A stretch of 64,000 nt of DNA from Phoronis australis (lineage: Eukaryota; Phoronida; Phoronidae), in the NCBI GenBank assembly GCA_002633005.1, contig NMRA01000269.1, positions 141,070 to 205,069 of the forward strand. Direction: 5' to 3'. Made by a program: the position numbers and the translations under genes. Below, piece by piece: positions 1 to 11,235 of this stretch. The notes under the pieces are model-generated. The model searched no databases and was not told the DNA's origin. It worked only from the letters and a program-made list of their open reading frames with translations. Within the stretch, counting starts at the first letter, position 1. The number at the start of each line of letters is the position of its first letter.

Positions 1-1281
1 ATCTTATGCAGTTTGTGTTCAGTTGATGTTTGAGGATATATTTAATTTTTGGGTTGTCATTATATGCCTAAGATTAACATGGCTTATTTCTTAATGCTGC
101 AGAAACTGAAGTTCCTTCAGACTACTGCTCTTGTACAGGTTCACACCCAGGGTGTTTAAATTGGGGAAGTAAAAAATTGTGATTGTTATTAGCCAAGCAC
201 GACATTCAAAAATTTTGAAGTTGGGGGTTGGATGTTTACCTGCATGATCAATTCGGAGACAGCTGGTTGGGAAGTAGCACGCAAGAGTAGCGTTAATTAT
301 GGTAGAATACGGGTATTTTACTGGCTCCCTGTCGGAATAACTACAGGTTCCGGTAAAACAGAATGTTGTCTTACTTAAAGGTATGCAGATGTGGTACACT
401 CTGGGATCTAAAATTCATAGGACACTGGCCTTAAGACAGAGTACTTTCAAAGAAATCTGGATAATATAAATTGGGGGTCGAGCATTGGCATTAAGAAATA
501 AAATTTTGTAAATTTTATCAAGTTAAGCCTGATGGTACTACAAAATGTATCTATTCAAAGAAAATGAAAGAAGGCATACTCAAATTTGGCCAACAATTTA
601 ACAATGTGTAGTGTAAAACCATTCCTCGCCTTCATTGTTTTGGGACGAAACTGTGACCGAGGCGAATATTCAATGATTGCTTGAACAGAAAGATTCACCA
701 GTTAACTTGATTTACAGTTACTCCAGCTTTGTGCTTATGATTTCAGCTTGACCTAACTAGTATTGCGTTTATGTTTACACATATAGCTTGCTTTGTATTT
801 TAGTTTCAATATAATAAAATATTTCAATAGAATTTTGTGCAATCTGGATCTTACTTTCACCAAATTGTGAATCTCCTTGAAAAAAAATGTATCACAAGAT
901 TAATAGCGTTTCATGGCAGTAAAACTGTGATCAATGACCTATGACAACTTGTTTGATAAATCATCAAATAAAAATTTAACCTTATATCAAATAAAAGTGC
1001 CAACTTCAAACAGGCCAAGAATGAAGAGGTTCAGCTATGAGCTCTACTCCGACCACAGTACAACCAAAGAAAACGAGAAGCGTTTACTTGCCTTATTTCA
1101 CGACTTTTGTGAGGACTGCAACCAAGACATTCCATTGAGTCCTTCTGTGATGTTCCAAGACGAAGTCATTAATTTAATAATGCTCAATATAACTGTAACT
1201 TCATCTTAACGTACAACAGATAGACAGTAACCAAAGCAGGCATTCTCAACAAATTTACTTCATAGCACGTCAGATACAGAT
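1..1281. repeat. Diverged duplicate of the TTC14 3' flank
   Basis: This stretch aligns collinearly with 54223-55563, the region just downstream of the TTC14 stop codon. Shared landmarks include the phrases around 'cacccagggtgtttaaattg' and 'gacagctggttgggaagta'. By eye the two copies differ at more than a tenth of positions with many small indels, clearly more than filamin blocks A and B. No coding potential is supported; the short open frames here (91-399 minus, 934-1209 plus) do not correspond to conserved frames in the other copy. Confidence 0.8.
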
Positions 1282-1399
1282 CTTATTTATTGGATTTTTC
1301 ATCGGCACTTTTCTTTTTCAGCATCTGTAAAAACTTTTCCATTTCTGCTAAACTATCCTTTGGAGGAGACTCTTTCCCTTCAGTGATGACGGTTGTACA
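1282..1399 (-). pseudogene. TTC14 C-terminal fragment (pseudogene)
   Basis: On the minus strand this reads the last ~35 codons of the TTC14 homologue at 55564-55684, including the motif EMEKFLQMLKKKS and the terminal KSNK followed by a stop. Relative to the intact copy it lacks four bases (AAAG) inside the Lys/Glu stretch just upstream of SPPKDS, which shifts the frame. Upstream coding sequence is missing: at about 1397 homology stops where a different repeat starts, at the same terminal sequence as the repeat at 37717. It is therefore a truncated, frameshifted relic of an older duplication. Its 3' flank (1-1281) is preserved too, so it arose from DNA rather than from a processed mRNA. Confidence 0.8.
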
Positions 1400-1868
1400 G
1401 CACACATCACGAATTTTGTCCGACCGGTCGTCTAGCCGACCAGCAGCTGACCAACAACAGTAGGCTAGGAGCCCTTTGCTGTGTCACCTCCGTGGTCGGC
1501 ACTTGGGTCGGCTAAGTGGTCACCTAGCGTAGACGACCAATTCGTATTAAGCGTGTCCTTGGTCGGCAATTACCATTTTATGACTTAGCCGGTGAACTTG
1601 GGCCAAACAAACATTTAACTGTTCGCTGTTCGTTCACCAGTCAGTGGCAACTTCGGTCTTGACATCGGTTTATCGATTTTTGTTCAACTTGACAGGAGGT
1701 AAAATCGAATCAACCTACAAATACGAAGTGCGTGACATTACACCAACCTAAAACTTTATTTTGAATTAATGACGGCGTTGTAAAATCAAACGTTAAGTGA
1801 TGTCGCGGAAGCATAATTTCTAACTTTAGATATGAGACTTTTTATACAGTACATTATGCATAAAAGCA
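1397..1868 (+). repeat. Dispersed repeat rich in CCGACC/GGTCGG
   Basis: It begins with ACAGCACACATCACGAATTT and is homologous to 37717-38219, which starts identically and runs into the N gap. The first ~200 bp is dense in CCGACC and GGTCGG words in both orientations, giving high self-complementarity. Insertion of this element interrupts the TTC14 fragment on its left. The right end cannot be fixed because the other copy is cut by the gap. No open frame is shared by the two copies. Confidence 0.65.
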
Positions 1869-2706
1869 AGCAAGAAATTTGAAATTTTACATTAAAATTG
1901 CATAAAAATCCGAATACAACGCTGGTTGTTTTATGACCCTAAGTGTTTTCATGTAGCGAAATGCTCGTCAAGCAGCAGACATTAGCGCTCATCCGTTATT
2001 GCTCTTGATCATCACTTCATCACGCTGTATTTTGCACTTTAACACAGATGATTATTGTTTATTTCTGTACAATTTCTCAATATGTTGGTACAGCAATAGA
2101 ACCCAAGTTTATTTTAGGAACAACATAAACAATGGTTTGAACATAGCGCCGATACTAAGAGGTATGAGGCGTGATAAAAGATTAACTATTATAGAATTGC
2201 TTTAATATTGTTGTTGATTTCCTGTGTAATCACTAAATTGTGTCTTGAAGTGAAGTTAAAGACAACATTTAAACTACGCTTTTGAGAAAATCATAATATA
2301 GCACAATATAGTAGGTGTATTATATCTCGCCTAACTCTTTTTCAATGTCACACTAAATTGGAGATCATGATCTGAAGATACACTCTAGACCAATACTACA
2401 AAACAGAAGAGTCAAACAGATTTTATATATCCAAGCTACACAAGTGCCACAAGTCAATCTGTTCATCTCCGTATCGATAACATCAGTAAAACATCCAACA
2501 ACCCCTTTTATCAGCAAAAAAGTTAACAATATTTCTGGCAATTTTTTTAAATCCCACATGTTCATGAGGGTAATCTTTGAATCACCTCACGAATGGTATT
2601 TCTAAACTCTTCTCGCTCCCCACAGGCACGCTCATCATAATTCGTTGACTTCACTGACGTATTTGTTTTTTCTTTTGCTGTCAGAATCTTGCAAGAAGAT
2701 TCGAAA
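1869..2706. other. Unassigned AT-rich DNA
   Basis: No conserved coding frame, RNA gene or internal repeat recognised. It probably includes the remainder of the repeat that begins at 1397. Confidence 0.4.
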
Positions 2707-3006
2707 TCAGGGGCGGATCCAAGATTTTGAGGGCACAGGAATAGTCAGAATATCACCACATGCGCGTGCCTTGCCTAAAATGTAGAGATGCAGGGGCCTC
2801 GAATTTTTGAGTTTGTGGACCTTATTACTAATAAAGGGTGAACGGATTTGTTCAAGGCCTATGAATTGCGCATTAACCCCTCGAGCCCCCTTGGGTGCGC
2901 GCATATGGTAGTCGGCAATTCGCACCCCGGATTGCCAAATGGTATCTGGGAGAAGTTTAGGGGGCCATGGCCCCCTTGGCACCCCCTCCTCCTAAATCCG
3001 CCACTG
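2707..3006. mobile_element. Short non-autonomous DNA transposon (hAT-like ends)
   Basis: The left end reads CAGGGGCGGATCC and the right end is the reverse complement of CAGTGGCGGATTTAGG, so the ends are imperfect inverted repeats of the CAGTGGCGGAT type common on hAT-like elements. A second right-end-like sequence (atccgccactgc) lies near 12094-12105. Inside is a segment 'cccccttgggtgcgcgcat' shared with the MITE family at 21386 and 45221. I could not identify a clean 8-bp target duplication, so the superfamily is tentative. Confidence 0.5.
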
Positions 3007-5768
3007 CTTTCATCTGCATCAACAATTTGTTTACTCCTGGCTCAGTACATCCCCACGGAACAATTGCTGGGTGAGTCTTTGTTTAGATACCCTTAATTGT
3101 TCTCCTTGGTTTCGTCTAAAAGTATTTGTCTGTGTTTCAAAACCCTGGTAGTGTGTACGTTCACTACTTGATTAATCGATCTGTTCGTTGAAGCTCGCCT
3201 CACAATAATACATGTAACAGTAAACTTGTTTCCTGAAATGAAAATGAATTCATTTGTCAAAGTATTTATAATTAAAATAGGGATTGCTGTACATGTAGTC
3301 GCTCATTGTGATTTAACTATAATGCTATGATATTTGTTAGTTTGGATACGAAAGTAACAGAGTAATGACACAAAATGTGATTAATTCATTGCACCACACT
3401 TATTTTGTAACCCTATTCACGTTTTATAAGTAAAAGTTCATAACTGTTCAGCACACCACGATGCGGTCTCGATCGCATAAACAAAAAAAAATGCGTTTCC
3501 CGTCGCTTATCTTGGCGTTCTCGATCGCATCTCTCAAAAGAGAAGTATCGAAAAATCAGAGATCCTGACAAAACTACGAAAGATAAGCGTTGTGCTATAT
3601 TTTCACAAGTAATTTCTTCATAACTTCATGGTCAATTTATTGATTTAGTGCCAACAATAACCGCAATTTTCCAAAATGACGTACGAATCATCTTTGACGC
3701 AAGCGATGCCTCGTTCTACATAACTTATCTCTAATAATTGTGACACTAGCCTAAACCTCTTTACCTGCCCTTCCTCAATGCCTTGAACTCATGTCTCTGT
3801 TTTCACATTGAAAGTAAAAACAACGAAAATTAATCAAATTTACTCACCTTGCCTGGCTTCGCTTCTCGCAACAGGTTTCGTTCTCGCTTTCCGATCGTTC
3901 TCGATCGCGGGTTGGCCGGNACTGCGTACGTGTCACTCAACTATTCAAAGCTTGATGATCTGTCCGTTCCAAAATCAATACGAAAGTAAATGGGAATTTT
4001 GTCTGATATAGTTTATTACTTTTGAGGCCTTTTCATTCTGACTTAACTCTGGTCTGAGCGGAGCGTCAAAATACATGTAAACTACGAAGTAACTAGTAAA
4101 CCGTTCATACTGGTTTCGGTAGTTAGCGGACTTCGAAATAAACGGTAGGCAGCACTGTTGCAAGAGATGCAGTATGATAATGTACACACAATTATCTGTG
4201 AAGTATTTGGAATTACCATGCATTAGCCACAGGCTCTGGATCTTGTTTCATTTGATTAACTTGAAGAATGAGAAATTGGGGGTTATGATACCGTGATAAG
4301 CACATTCGATGTAAAAGTTGCCAAATTATATTTTAACGGCTTTAGTATATTGTATATTGCTATATTTCATTTAAGTCCCATGAACCGTGAGATAAGAAAA
4401 CGGCTACAAATGTGCGCCGGACAGCCGGCCTTGTCACCCACCGCATTGATTGATACCATGCATGGCTAAACCACTGAAGTCATACCAGGCGATTAGGTTT
4501 TAAGCCATTTATGTGTGACAGTTGTCACTGATGAGTATCTGATACATGATTACTGAATGGTTGAAGTATTGGCGTTTATGTTAGGAAAATAATGCAATAT
4601 GTTTGTAAAATGGTGATCCTTATTACTTTGTTTGGTGTGCTTGGTCAGTCTTCATGTTTTGAACAACGTTTTGGTTGAAAAACGTTGTCATAGGTTACAA
4701 ACTGGGTAGTGGAGTTGTCTTCGTCTGAAAGTATTAGGTGTTCCTTATTTGTGTTTTTATTTCCCTGCGATATTTAGTATCTTAATTAAGATTATTGCAC
4801 TGGATGGTGTTAGATTAAGAATTATGTTAAAACTTGCAGCGTTGTCATACGATTGGTTTGTAAAACATACTTCGTTTTTAAAATATGACTGGTGAGCACA
4901 CGTTGCTGTTGATCAACAATAGTTTGTAGATTACACTGTACTGTGTTCATTTAGAGTTATCTGTGCACCTAGTGGATTTACGGTCCGGTAAAAAGCGATT
5001 AGTGGCTATGAATACATGGGGTTCTGCTGTTTTACATCATAAACTAATGTTTTTACTTGTGTCGGAGATGAACTGGTTGGTTTTTGACTACGCTTACAGA
5101 AGTTTCCATGTTTCTGATTTCCTTTTGAATACTGCATGATGAACATGAGTTTGTTCAACCCCTTTAGAAGTTTATGCCTATGCGATGTGTCACGTAATGA
5201 ATCCTCAGATTTTTTTAATGACGCTCATTTATGATGATGACGGGTAGCTGGTGAATATAGGCCTAAAACATTTCCTAAATTTTGTCACTTGAACATTTGC
5301 TGTATGCATGATCAGCAATTTTTTCGCATGTACGAGAGACTATATGAGACAGAGGCTTGCTTGAACAACCCTGAAATTCAGCTCGTACGGGGGTTGCTCA
5401 TAAATACTGCCATGCTTATATTGGAAGCCAGGGTTACAGTAGAAGCTAGCAGTTCATATACCCTTAACTTAAACTATCTTTGTCTGTAAATTATGGCTGT
5501 ACTCTGTTGTTCGTATCTCTTGATATTCCTTTCCTATTTTTCATGTTTGTTTCACTGTATATCTGTTATACTGCAGCAGTATTGTTGGTAGATAATATAT
5601 ATTTAACATATATTTGTAGTAAGTTATGGACACAACCTTTTTGAAATATGGGGAAGACCCAAAGCATTGATTTTTTGATGTTGTATGTATAATCGTGACT
5701 GGTTTAATATATAAGGCATTTGTTTGAAGTTGCAGGTACTTTATTTTTACTATAAATGTACGCGTGTT
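3007..5768. other. Unassigned DNA, no gene seen
   Basis: Only short, low-complexity open frames. A few 'tctcgatcgc' words recur between about 3468 and 3910. One single ambiguous base lies at 3920. Nothing else recognised. Confidence 0.4.
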
Positions 5769-5838
5769 ACATCGGCGGCGCACCATAGGGAGCTGGGGGC
5801 TATAGCTCCCCACTTTTTTCAGTGCTGCGCCGCCAATG
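5769..5838. mobile_element. 70-bp hairpin element
   Basis: Arms of the form ACATYGGCGGCGCA (5769-5782) and its complement (5825-5838) flank a second small palindrome built on GGGAGCT and AGCTCCC. The GC content contrasts sharply with its surroundings. It looks like a very short foldback or solo-tip element; no function can be assigned. Confidence 0.5.
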
Positions 5839-6587
5839 TGTTGGCTACAATAATCATAGTAGTAACACTATATCAGCGTGTGGTTGCGTGGTTGCAGTAT
5901 AAATGACGGACCCTGTTGAAAATTTCGGCGTTTTAATCTTAAAACAATATATTAGCTTGGACGGTAGGCACTTAAGTAGCGCCTGGAAGCCTCTCATTTG
6001 CGGTATTCATTTGCTTAATTTTCGAGCGTCGGTTTCTTTTGCATTGCAACTTTTAAAGGTTAGAGATATTCCCGGATTTTGTGAGGGGTAAGAGATATGT
6101 TAATGTATTGCACATTTTGAAGCACTAAACATGGTCCAATGACCAGAACTATCACAATGTCTCTTATAAAGCGGCATGCCGAACGAGTATTTTTACATAA
6201 TATTGCAGTGAAATCCAAACGTTTTTATGACGGAGGTGTTGAAAGTACTTTTGAATAAGATACTACTTTATCAGGGCTAAATTGCTAAAATGTTCTATCA
6301 CTGACTAATCATACCACTAGACTTTGAAGGAAACAATGGTATTTTCCAAACTGGCAATACGTGGCCTTAATCGCGCTTGTTGTTGCAAGTGTCACAACAG
6401 TATGAACGAGCCTTTATTGACGAGCTTCTACATCAATTGAAAATTGTTGTGTTTACATCAGAGCTTCAAAAGACTTTGTCGGATTTCAATGCAAGCGTAA
6501 GACATTATAGGCAATTTCATAGACTTTTAATCTATACAAAATTATTACCGCTTGCAATCTCAAACGTAAACAAAGTGTTCGTGTTAC
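5839..6587. other. Unassigned DNA, no gene seen
   Basis: No recognisable coding sequence or repeat; short open frames only. Confidence 0.35.
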
Positions 6588-7741
6588 CCAGGAACTGTAA
6601 CTTGTAAGCAATGGTTTAAAAATTGGAAAATTGCGGTAGTCAAAATTAAGTTTTAACAGAATTGGACAATTCAGAGTCTGCAGCTTAAGTGAAAATGTTA
6701 GATTGTCAAAAATACTGATGTAATTTGATATGCTGGCTTTAGTTTGAAAGTAGTTCCCTGCTTGGAGCAAAGGCCATCATTAGCTATGCATAGCAGGCCT
6801 CACTGGCTGATGCACCGTGGAGTTTCAATTAGATTGGTTCAGCTGATAAGGACTTAATGAGCCCCTAAGAGACTTCTCAGACCAGGCCCGAAATGATAAG
6901 AAATCAGACGAAATACTGTTTTTCCATCATGACCCTAATTTTGTTAACAACAAAAATGACATGTAATTACAGAATGACTTAGCTACCTTTCTGACTTAAT
7001 TCATGACGGAAGTCTACTTTGACAAAATTAATGAAGTAAGCTTCCGCCCAGCTGTTATGACTGCACAATGCGAATCATTTTGTCTGTCAGTGAATACTTT
7101 TGGCTTGTAGTGTACGTCAGTCTTGGTAAATTGAGAGAATCAAAATTCCTGTTTTGAACACTTCCTGCCCATTTTTGGTGGATATCACCAGTTATAAAAA
7201 ACTTTGGAAATGAATTTTAAATCGTGTAATAAATGAGTTTTTGCTCAGCGTCAGTGAGTTGAGAAATGATTTTTCACTTGTAAAATATAGATTATTACGT
7301 GGCGAAGTCGTTATCCCCAGTTATCTAGAGCCCGAGTGGATTTTGGAGAATTATCGCCCGAGGGGTGTTAGCCCTGAGGGTGATAATTCTAGACAATGCT
7401 ATAGATAAGGGGAATAACGACTCAGAACATGTAATAATCTATTTATACCACATACTGAACGAGAAGCATTGGTTGCATTTTCATAGACTGCAGTCGAGAG
7501 ATTTTGTGCGGCATATATTCGACATGAAATGAGTGTGTAACCTGCTGTTGAATTGCGAGATAGATTTTGATTGGTACGGGTGGTTATTTATGAAGTATTA
7601 ATGTAATCTTTATTTATGTTAAAGGTTTTGCCAGCGTTCTATTTATTTGTACACAAATGTGAATTTGTTGAAATCGCTGATCCAAATCCTGGCCAAATTT
7701 GCGCATTCTGCTGAGACCAACCGTCTGATCAGGGCCAGCGA
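6588..7741. repeat. Direct repeat unit 1 of ~1.15 kb
   Basis: It matches 7945-9097 almost base for base with a few percent difference and small indels. Both begin 'acccaggaactgtaacttg' and end near 'cagggccagcgaagagta'. It contains a ~156-bp palindromic element (7287-7442). The last ~130 bp is also found inverted near 39717-39880, so the unit belongs to a dispersed family. Confidence 0.85.
7287..7442. repeat. Palindromic foldback element, copy 1
   Basis: The ends read ATAGATTATTAC and GTAATAATCTAT. Inner arm blocks (GTTATCCCC...TTATCTAGAGCCC...AATTATC) are mirrored by their complements across a short GC-rich centre. The same structure occurs at 8636-8791 and 49359-49522. No coding frame. Confidence 0.75.
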
Positions 7742-7944
7742 AGAGTATAGTCCGGATACCTATCGTCGTCAGGCTCCAAAGGTCGTCCGCCATCTTGTTT
7801 CCCGTGCAGCGCAACCACGCGGGACTTAGCGTTCCAATTTGGAGTGCTCGTCTGCACGTTAGGTTCTAACCTCTCGGGAGAAACACGCATGGAAGAACTG
7901 AGACTAAAATTAGTGCATTTACCGACTGTTTTTTTGAGACCACN

Positions 7945-9097
7945 ACCCAGGAACTGTAACTTGTAAGCAATGGTTTAAAAATTGGAAAATTGCGGTAGTC
8001 AAAATTAAGTTTTAACAGAAATGGACAATTCAGAGTCTGCAGCTTAAGTGAAAATGTTAAATTGTCAAAATACTGATGTAATTTGATATGCTGGCTTTAG
8101 TTTGAAAGTAGTTCCTTGCTTGCAGCAAAGGCCATCATTAGCTATGCATAGCAGGCCTCACTGGCTAATGCACCGTGAAGTTTCAATTAGATTGGTTCAG
8201 CTGATAAGGACTTAATGAGTCCCTAAAAGAATTCTCAGACAGGCCCGAAATGATAAGAAATCAGACGAAATACTGTTTTTCCATCATGACCCCAATTTCG
8301 TTAACAACAAAAATGACTTGTAATTACAGAATGGCTTAGCTACCTTTCTGACTTAATTCATGACGGAAGTCTACTCTGACAAAATTAATGAAGTAAGCTT
8401 CCGCCCAGCCTGCACAATGCGAATCATTTCGTCTGTCAGTGAATACTTTTGGCTTGTAGTGTACGTCAGTCTTGGTAAATGGAGATAATCAAAATTCCTG
8501 TTTTGAACACTTCCTGCCCATTTTTGGTGGATATCACCAGTTATAAAAAACTTTGGAAATGAATTTTAAATCGTGTAATAAATGCGTTTTTGCTCAGCGT
8601 CAGTGAGTTGAGAAATGATTTTTCACTTGTAAAATATAGATTATTACATGGCGAAGTCGTCATCCCCAGTTATCTAGAGCCCGAGTGGATTTTGGAGAAT
8701 TATCGCCCGAGGGGTGTTAGCCCCGAGGGTGATAATTCTACACAATGCTATAGATAAGGGGAATAACGACTGAGAATATGTAATAATCTATTTATACCAC
8801 ATACTGAACAAGAAGCATTGGTTGCATTTTCATAGACTGCAGTCGAGAGATTTTGTGCGGCATATATTCGACATGAAATGAGTGTGTAACCTGCTGTTGA
8901 ATTGCGAGATAGATTTTGATTGGTACGGGTGGTTATTTGTGAAGTATTAATGTAATCTTTATTTATGTTAAAGGTTTTGCAGGCGTTCTATTTATCTGTA
9001 CACAAATGTGAATTTGTTGAAATCGCTGATCCAGATCCTGGCCGAATGTGCGCATTCTGCTGAGACCAATCGTCAGATCAGGGCCAGCGAAGAGTAA
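7945..9097. repeat. Direct repeat unit 2 of ~1.15 kb
   Basis: Second copy of the unit at 6588-7741, separated from it by ~200 bp and a single N at 7944. The N lies exactly before the first repeated base, which is compatible with an assembly join. After 9097 the sequence continues into DNA homologous to 39553-39720 in inverted orientation. Confidence 0.85.
8636..8791. repeat. Palindromic foldback element, copy 2
   Basis: Same palindrome as 7287-7442 inside the second direct repeat unit, with only a few substitutions. Confidence 0.75.
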
Positions 9098-9340
9098 TTT
9101 GGTTAATTCGCTCACTAGGCTATGGCTGAACGTCCTCGTAAGAACAAGAGTTTACGAGTCACTACCTTTGGAAGAAATTTAGAGGATAATTTTCGTCAGG
9201 TGTCGCCAGTGAACAATGACGTAAGGGCTTGTGCGTAGGCTCACAGATTTCGTCCATTGAAAGTATACGGTCCATGTACTATAGTCTATGCTCCCATTAG
9301 GAAATACATCCCCTGGTTGCCGCAGGCATACTGGGGCTAC
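9098..9340 (+). pseudogene. Transposon-derived fragment (partner of the 39.2-39.9 kb element)
   Basis: Homologous in inverted orientation to 39553-39720 and 39170-39260. A short frame from 9122 begins MAERPRKNKSLRVTTFGR and stops at 9238. The related frame in the other copy begins MAEVPSKDKSSRVTTFGR on the minus strand from 39681. The similarity at protein and DNA level suggests remnants of the same family. This copy lacks the THAP-coding segment present at 39322-39520. Function unknown. Confidence 0.45.
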
Positions 9341-9353
9341 GTGTTGCTTAGAG

Positions 9354-9470
9354 TCCTATAGGCTGATGATTGCCACGTGACATAGGGCTCCTTTGTTGTT
9401 CTCAGTAAAGTTATATTTCCTGCCGTCAGTACTTCGCATTAACATCATTTAGGTTCGAGTTTAATCTCTC
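9354..9470 (+). repeat. ~117-bp dispersed repeat, copy 1 of 3
   Basis: Contains 'taggctgatgattg' then 'cagtaaagttatatttcctg' and ends 'gttcgagtttaatctctc'. It recurs at about 17968-18084 and 40914-41029, where it leads into filamin blocks A and B. Confidence 0.75.
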
Positions 9471-9582
9471 CATTTTTCGAGTTCTCCGATCCCACCTTCC
9501 TACGTTCACGGTAAGCGTGTTTTTATTCCTCCCTCAGTCATGCCAGTTCACTTCCTAGGGATCATCCTACGTCCGCTGACTG

Positions 9583-10170
9583 GTGGGCCATTTTGCCCAC
9601 AGCTGTACTCGGTCTCTCGACCTATTTAACCCGGCCGCGGGTTCGATCCCCGTCTTGTCCAGACCCACTTCTGGGGTCTCTCGGCCCGTGTGCCACTCTA
9701 GCCCCCGGGTCCTGATCCATTTACAATCTCCTCCCCCTGCGTCTCCTCCATTTAGCCCCGCTTCGTTTTCCTCCAAATCTGCGGTATCGACCTCGTGTCC
9801 TGCCACCTCACCCCTTCCAAATTGCCCTTTCCCTCTTATCTCTCGCCGAGCATATTCTTGCCACTTTCCCCTCCGTTCTCTCGTGTTATTGTCGGTCAAA
9901 TTTTTCAACGCTTCCACGACCACAGGAGGTTCAATTCCCACTGTCGCTCCCTCAACACAGCCCTCCGCTCCCTCCTGCTCCATCACCCTACTATCTCCCT
10001 TTGGACCCTCCGTGGCGGCTTTTGGCACAGCCCCCGACCCATCTCTATCGTCGCAATGATGTCCATTTTAACGCCCGTGGGCTCCTCAAGCAGGCTCTCA
10101 GCGTTCGTTTCGCTTTTGGTTTCCACCTCCGTCGTGCTAGTAACCCCCTCCCCTTGACCCNAACTTTACG
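9583..10170 (+). pseudogene. Retroelement ORF fragment with an SGNH-hydrolase-like end
   Basis: The frame open from 9795 contains IFQRFHDHRRFNSHCRSLN. The overlapping frame open from 10001 contains HLYRRNDVHFNARGLLK. Read together with one frameshift near 10020-10060 this resembles the C-terminal part of SGNH/GDSL esterase domains, where block V has the form DxVHxNxxG carrying the catalytic Asp and His. Such domains occur in ORF1 of some CR1-like LINEs and in DIRS-related elements (family knowledge). The upstream part is a Pro/Ser-rich frame from 9583. The frameshift and an N at 10161 make it non-functional as written. The family assignment rests on motif recognition only. Confidence 0.4.
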
Positions 10171-10919
10171 CTTATTGTTATTCTTATTTAGTTGCAAATG
10201 TTCAGTTATTCTTATGCTAATGTCTTTGTTGCGTCTCAGTGCGCCTTTGTTACGTGGGCATGTGGGCGCGACTGTATGTGTCGGGCACTTCGCTAGCGAC
10301 AGGCTTAGGAGAAGGGTGTTTCCTTCTTTTGCTTTCATGGAAAGTTGATCGTTATCATGTGCAAATTGAACTGAAACGAATGCCTGATGAGAGAAAATAC
10401 ATATTCTGAGGTTCTGTGGAGACTTGCTCTGTTACACTGGGAATTTCCGCAGAAAGGCTCACCCGATGAAATGCTCATACCCATGGGCATTTATTAGATA
10501 TTAGTACTTCGGGTTTCAAGCGTTCAGACATTGGGACGTTTATTTCGAAAATTGCAAGAGATGCAAATAGGTCCTGGGATTCTTCGTCAAGGTTTGAAGT
10601 AGTCCATGATGAACGGATCAAATTTAGTTGCGCATGGAAGTCTTTTGAATGGACTTGGCAACCTCAAGGGTCTTAGTGTCAACTGAGCTGCGAAACGATA
10701 TGCTGACATTGTAGAGGCTTACAAGCTCATTGACACAGAAGTTGACGAAGTGCAAGCGTTGGGAACAAACATAGAAGATATCTGGGTAGAATGGTTCCAA
10801 GACGAGCAAATCATTGGATCCGATATACAAATTCCTCGGCAGTCTAGACAACAGAAGGATAGGACTAACGTATGAGTAACCACTGGGGATTAAAATTTTA
10901 GAGAAAAGTTTTCAATTTT
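10171..10919. other. Unassigned DNA
   Basis: No supported gene. It is probably the decayed remainder of the retroelement to the left; short frames are interrupted by stops. Confidence 0.35.
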
Positions 10920-11235
10920 TTGCATAGTACACTTTAGGTCTCGCGACGGACCAGGCCAGCTTGATTTGTGTAGATGTTGAGTTTCAGTGTACTTCTGGTC
11001 TCTCTACGAACTAGTCTTGTGATTTTTTTACCAAAGTGTGCTTTGTAAAACTATTTATCTCAGCCAGAACTGTTTGGTCCCGCGACAGATCGACTATTTT
11101 TACGGATAATAAGCACAGGTCAGTGTACTCTTGGTCTCGTGACGAACCAGGTCAGCTTTTTGTGTACTCTCAGTGTACATCTGGTCCCTCTGCAAACTAG
11201 TCCAGTGTATGTTTTCACCACTGTACACAGGATGT
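10920..11235 (+). repeat. Degenerate repeated motif (GTGTAC..TGGTC)
   Basis: A ~25-bp phrase of the general form AGTGTACTTCTGGTCTC followed by an 'acgaac' or 'acggac' then 'cag/tag' block recurs imperfectly at about 10927, 10988, 11132 and 11178, with partial versions between them. Spacing is irregular, so it is not a clean tandem array. Confidence 0.5.

Noticed and set aside
934-1209. 91-codon plus-strand frame in the TTC14 flank duplicate
   Set aside because: The homologous sequence near 55210-55480 has stops and indels in that frame.
9590-9670. tRNA-like 3' half (gcgggttcgatccccgt followed by a 7-base arm)
   Set aside because: The T-arm pairs well, but no matching 5' acceptor strand or A box is found at the proper distance. 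Probably chance or a decayed relic in a GC-rich retroelement segment.
9567-10028. 153-codon open frame on the minus strand
   Set aside because: Gly/Glu-rich antisense shadow of the plus-strand frames that carry the recognisable motifs.
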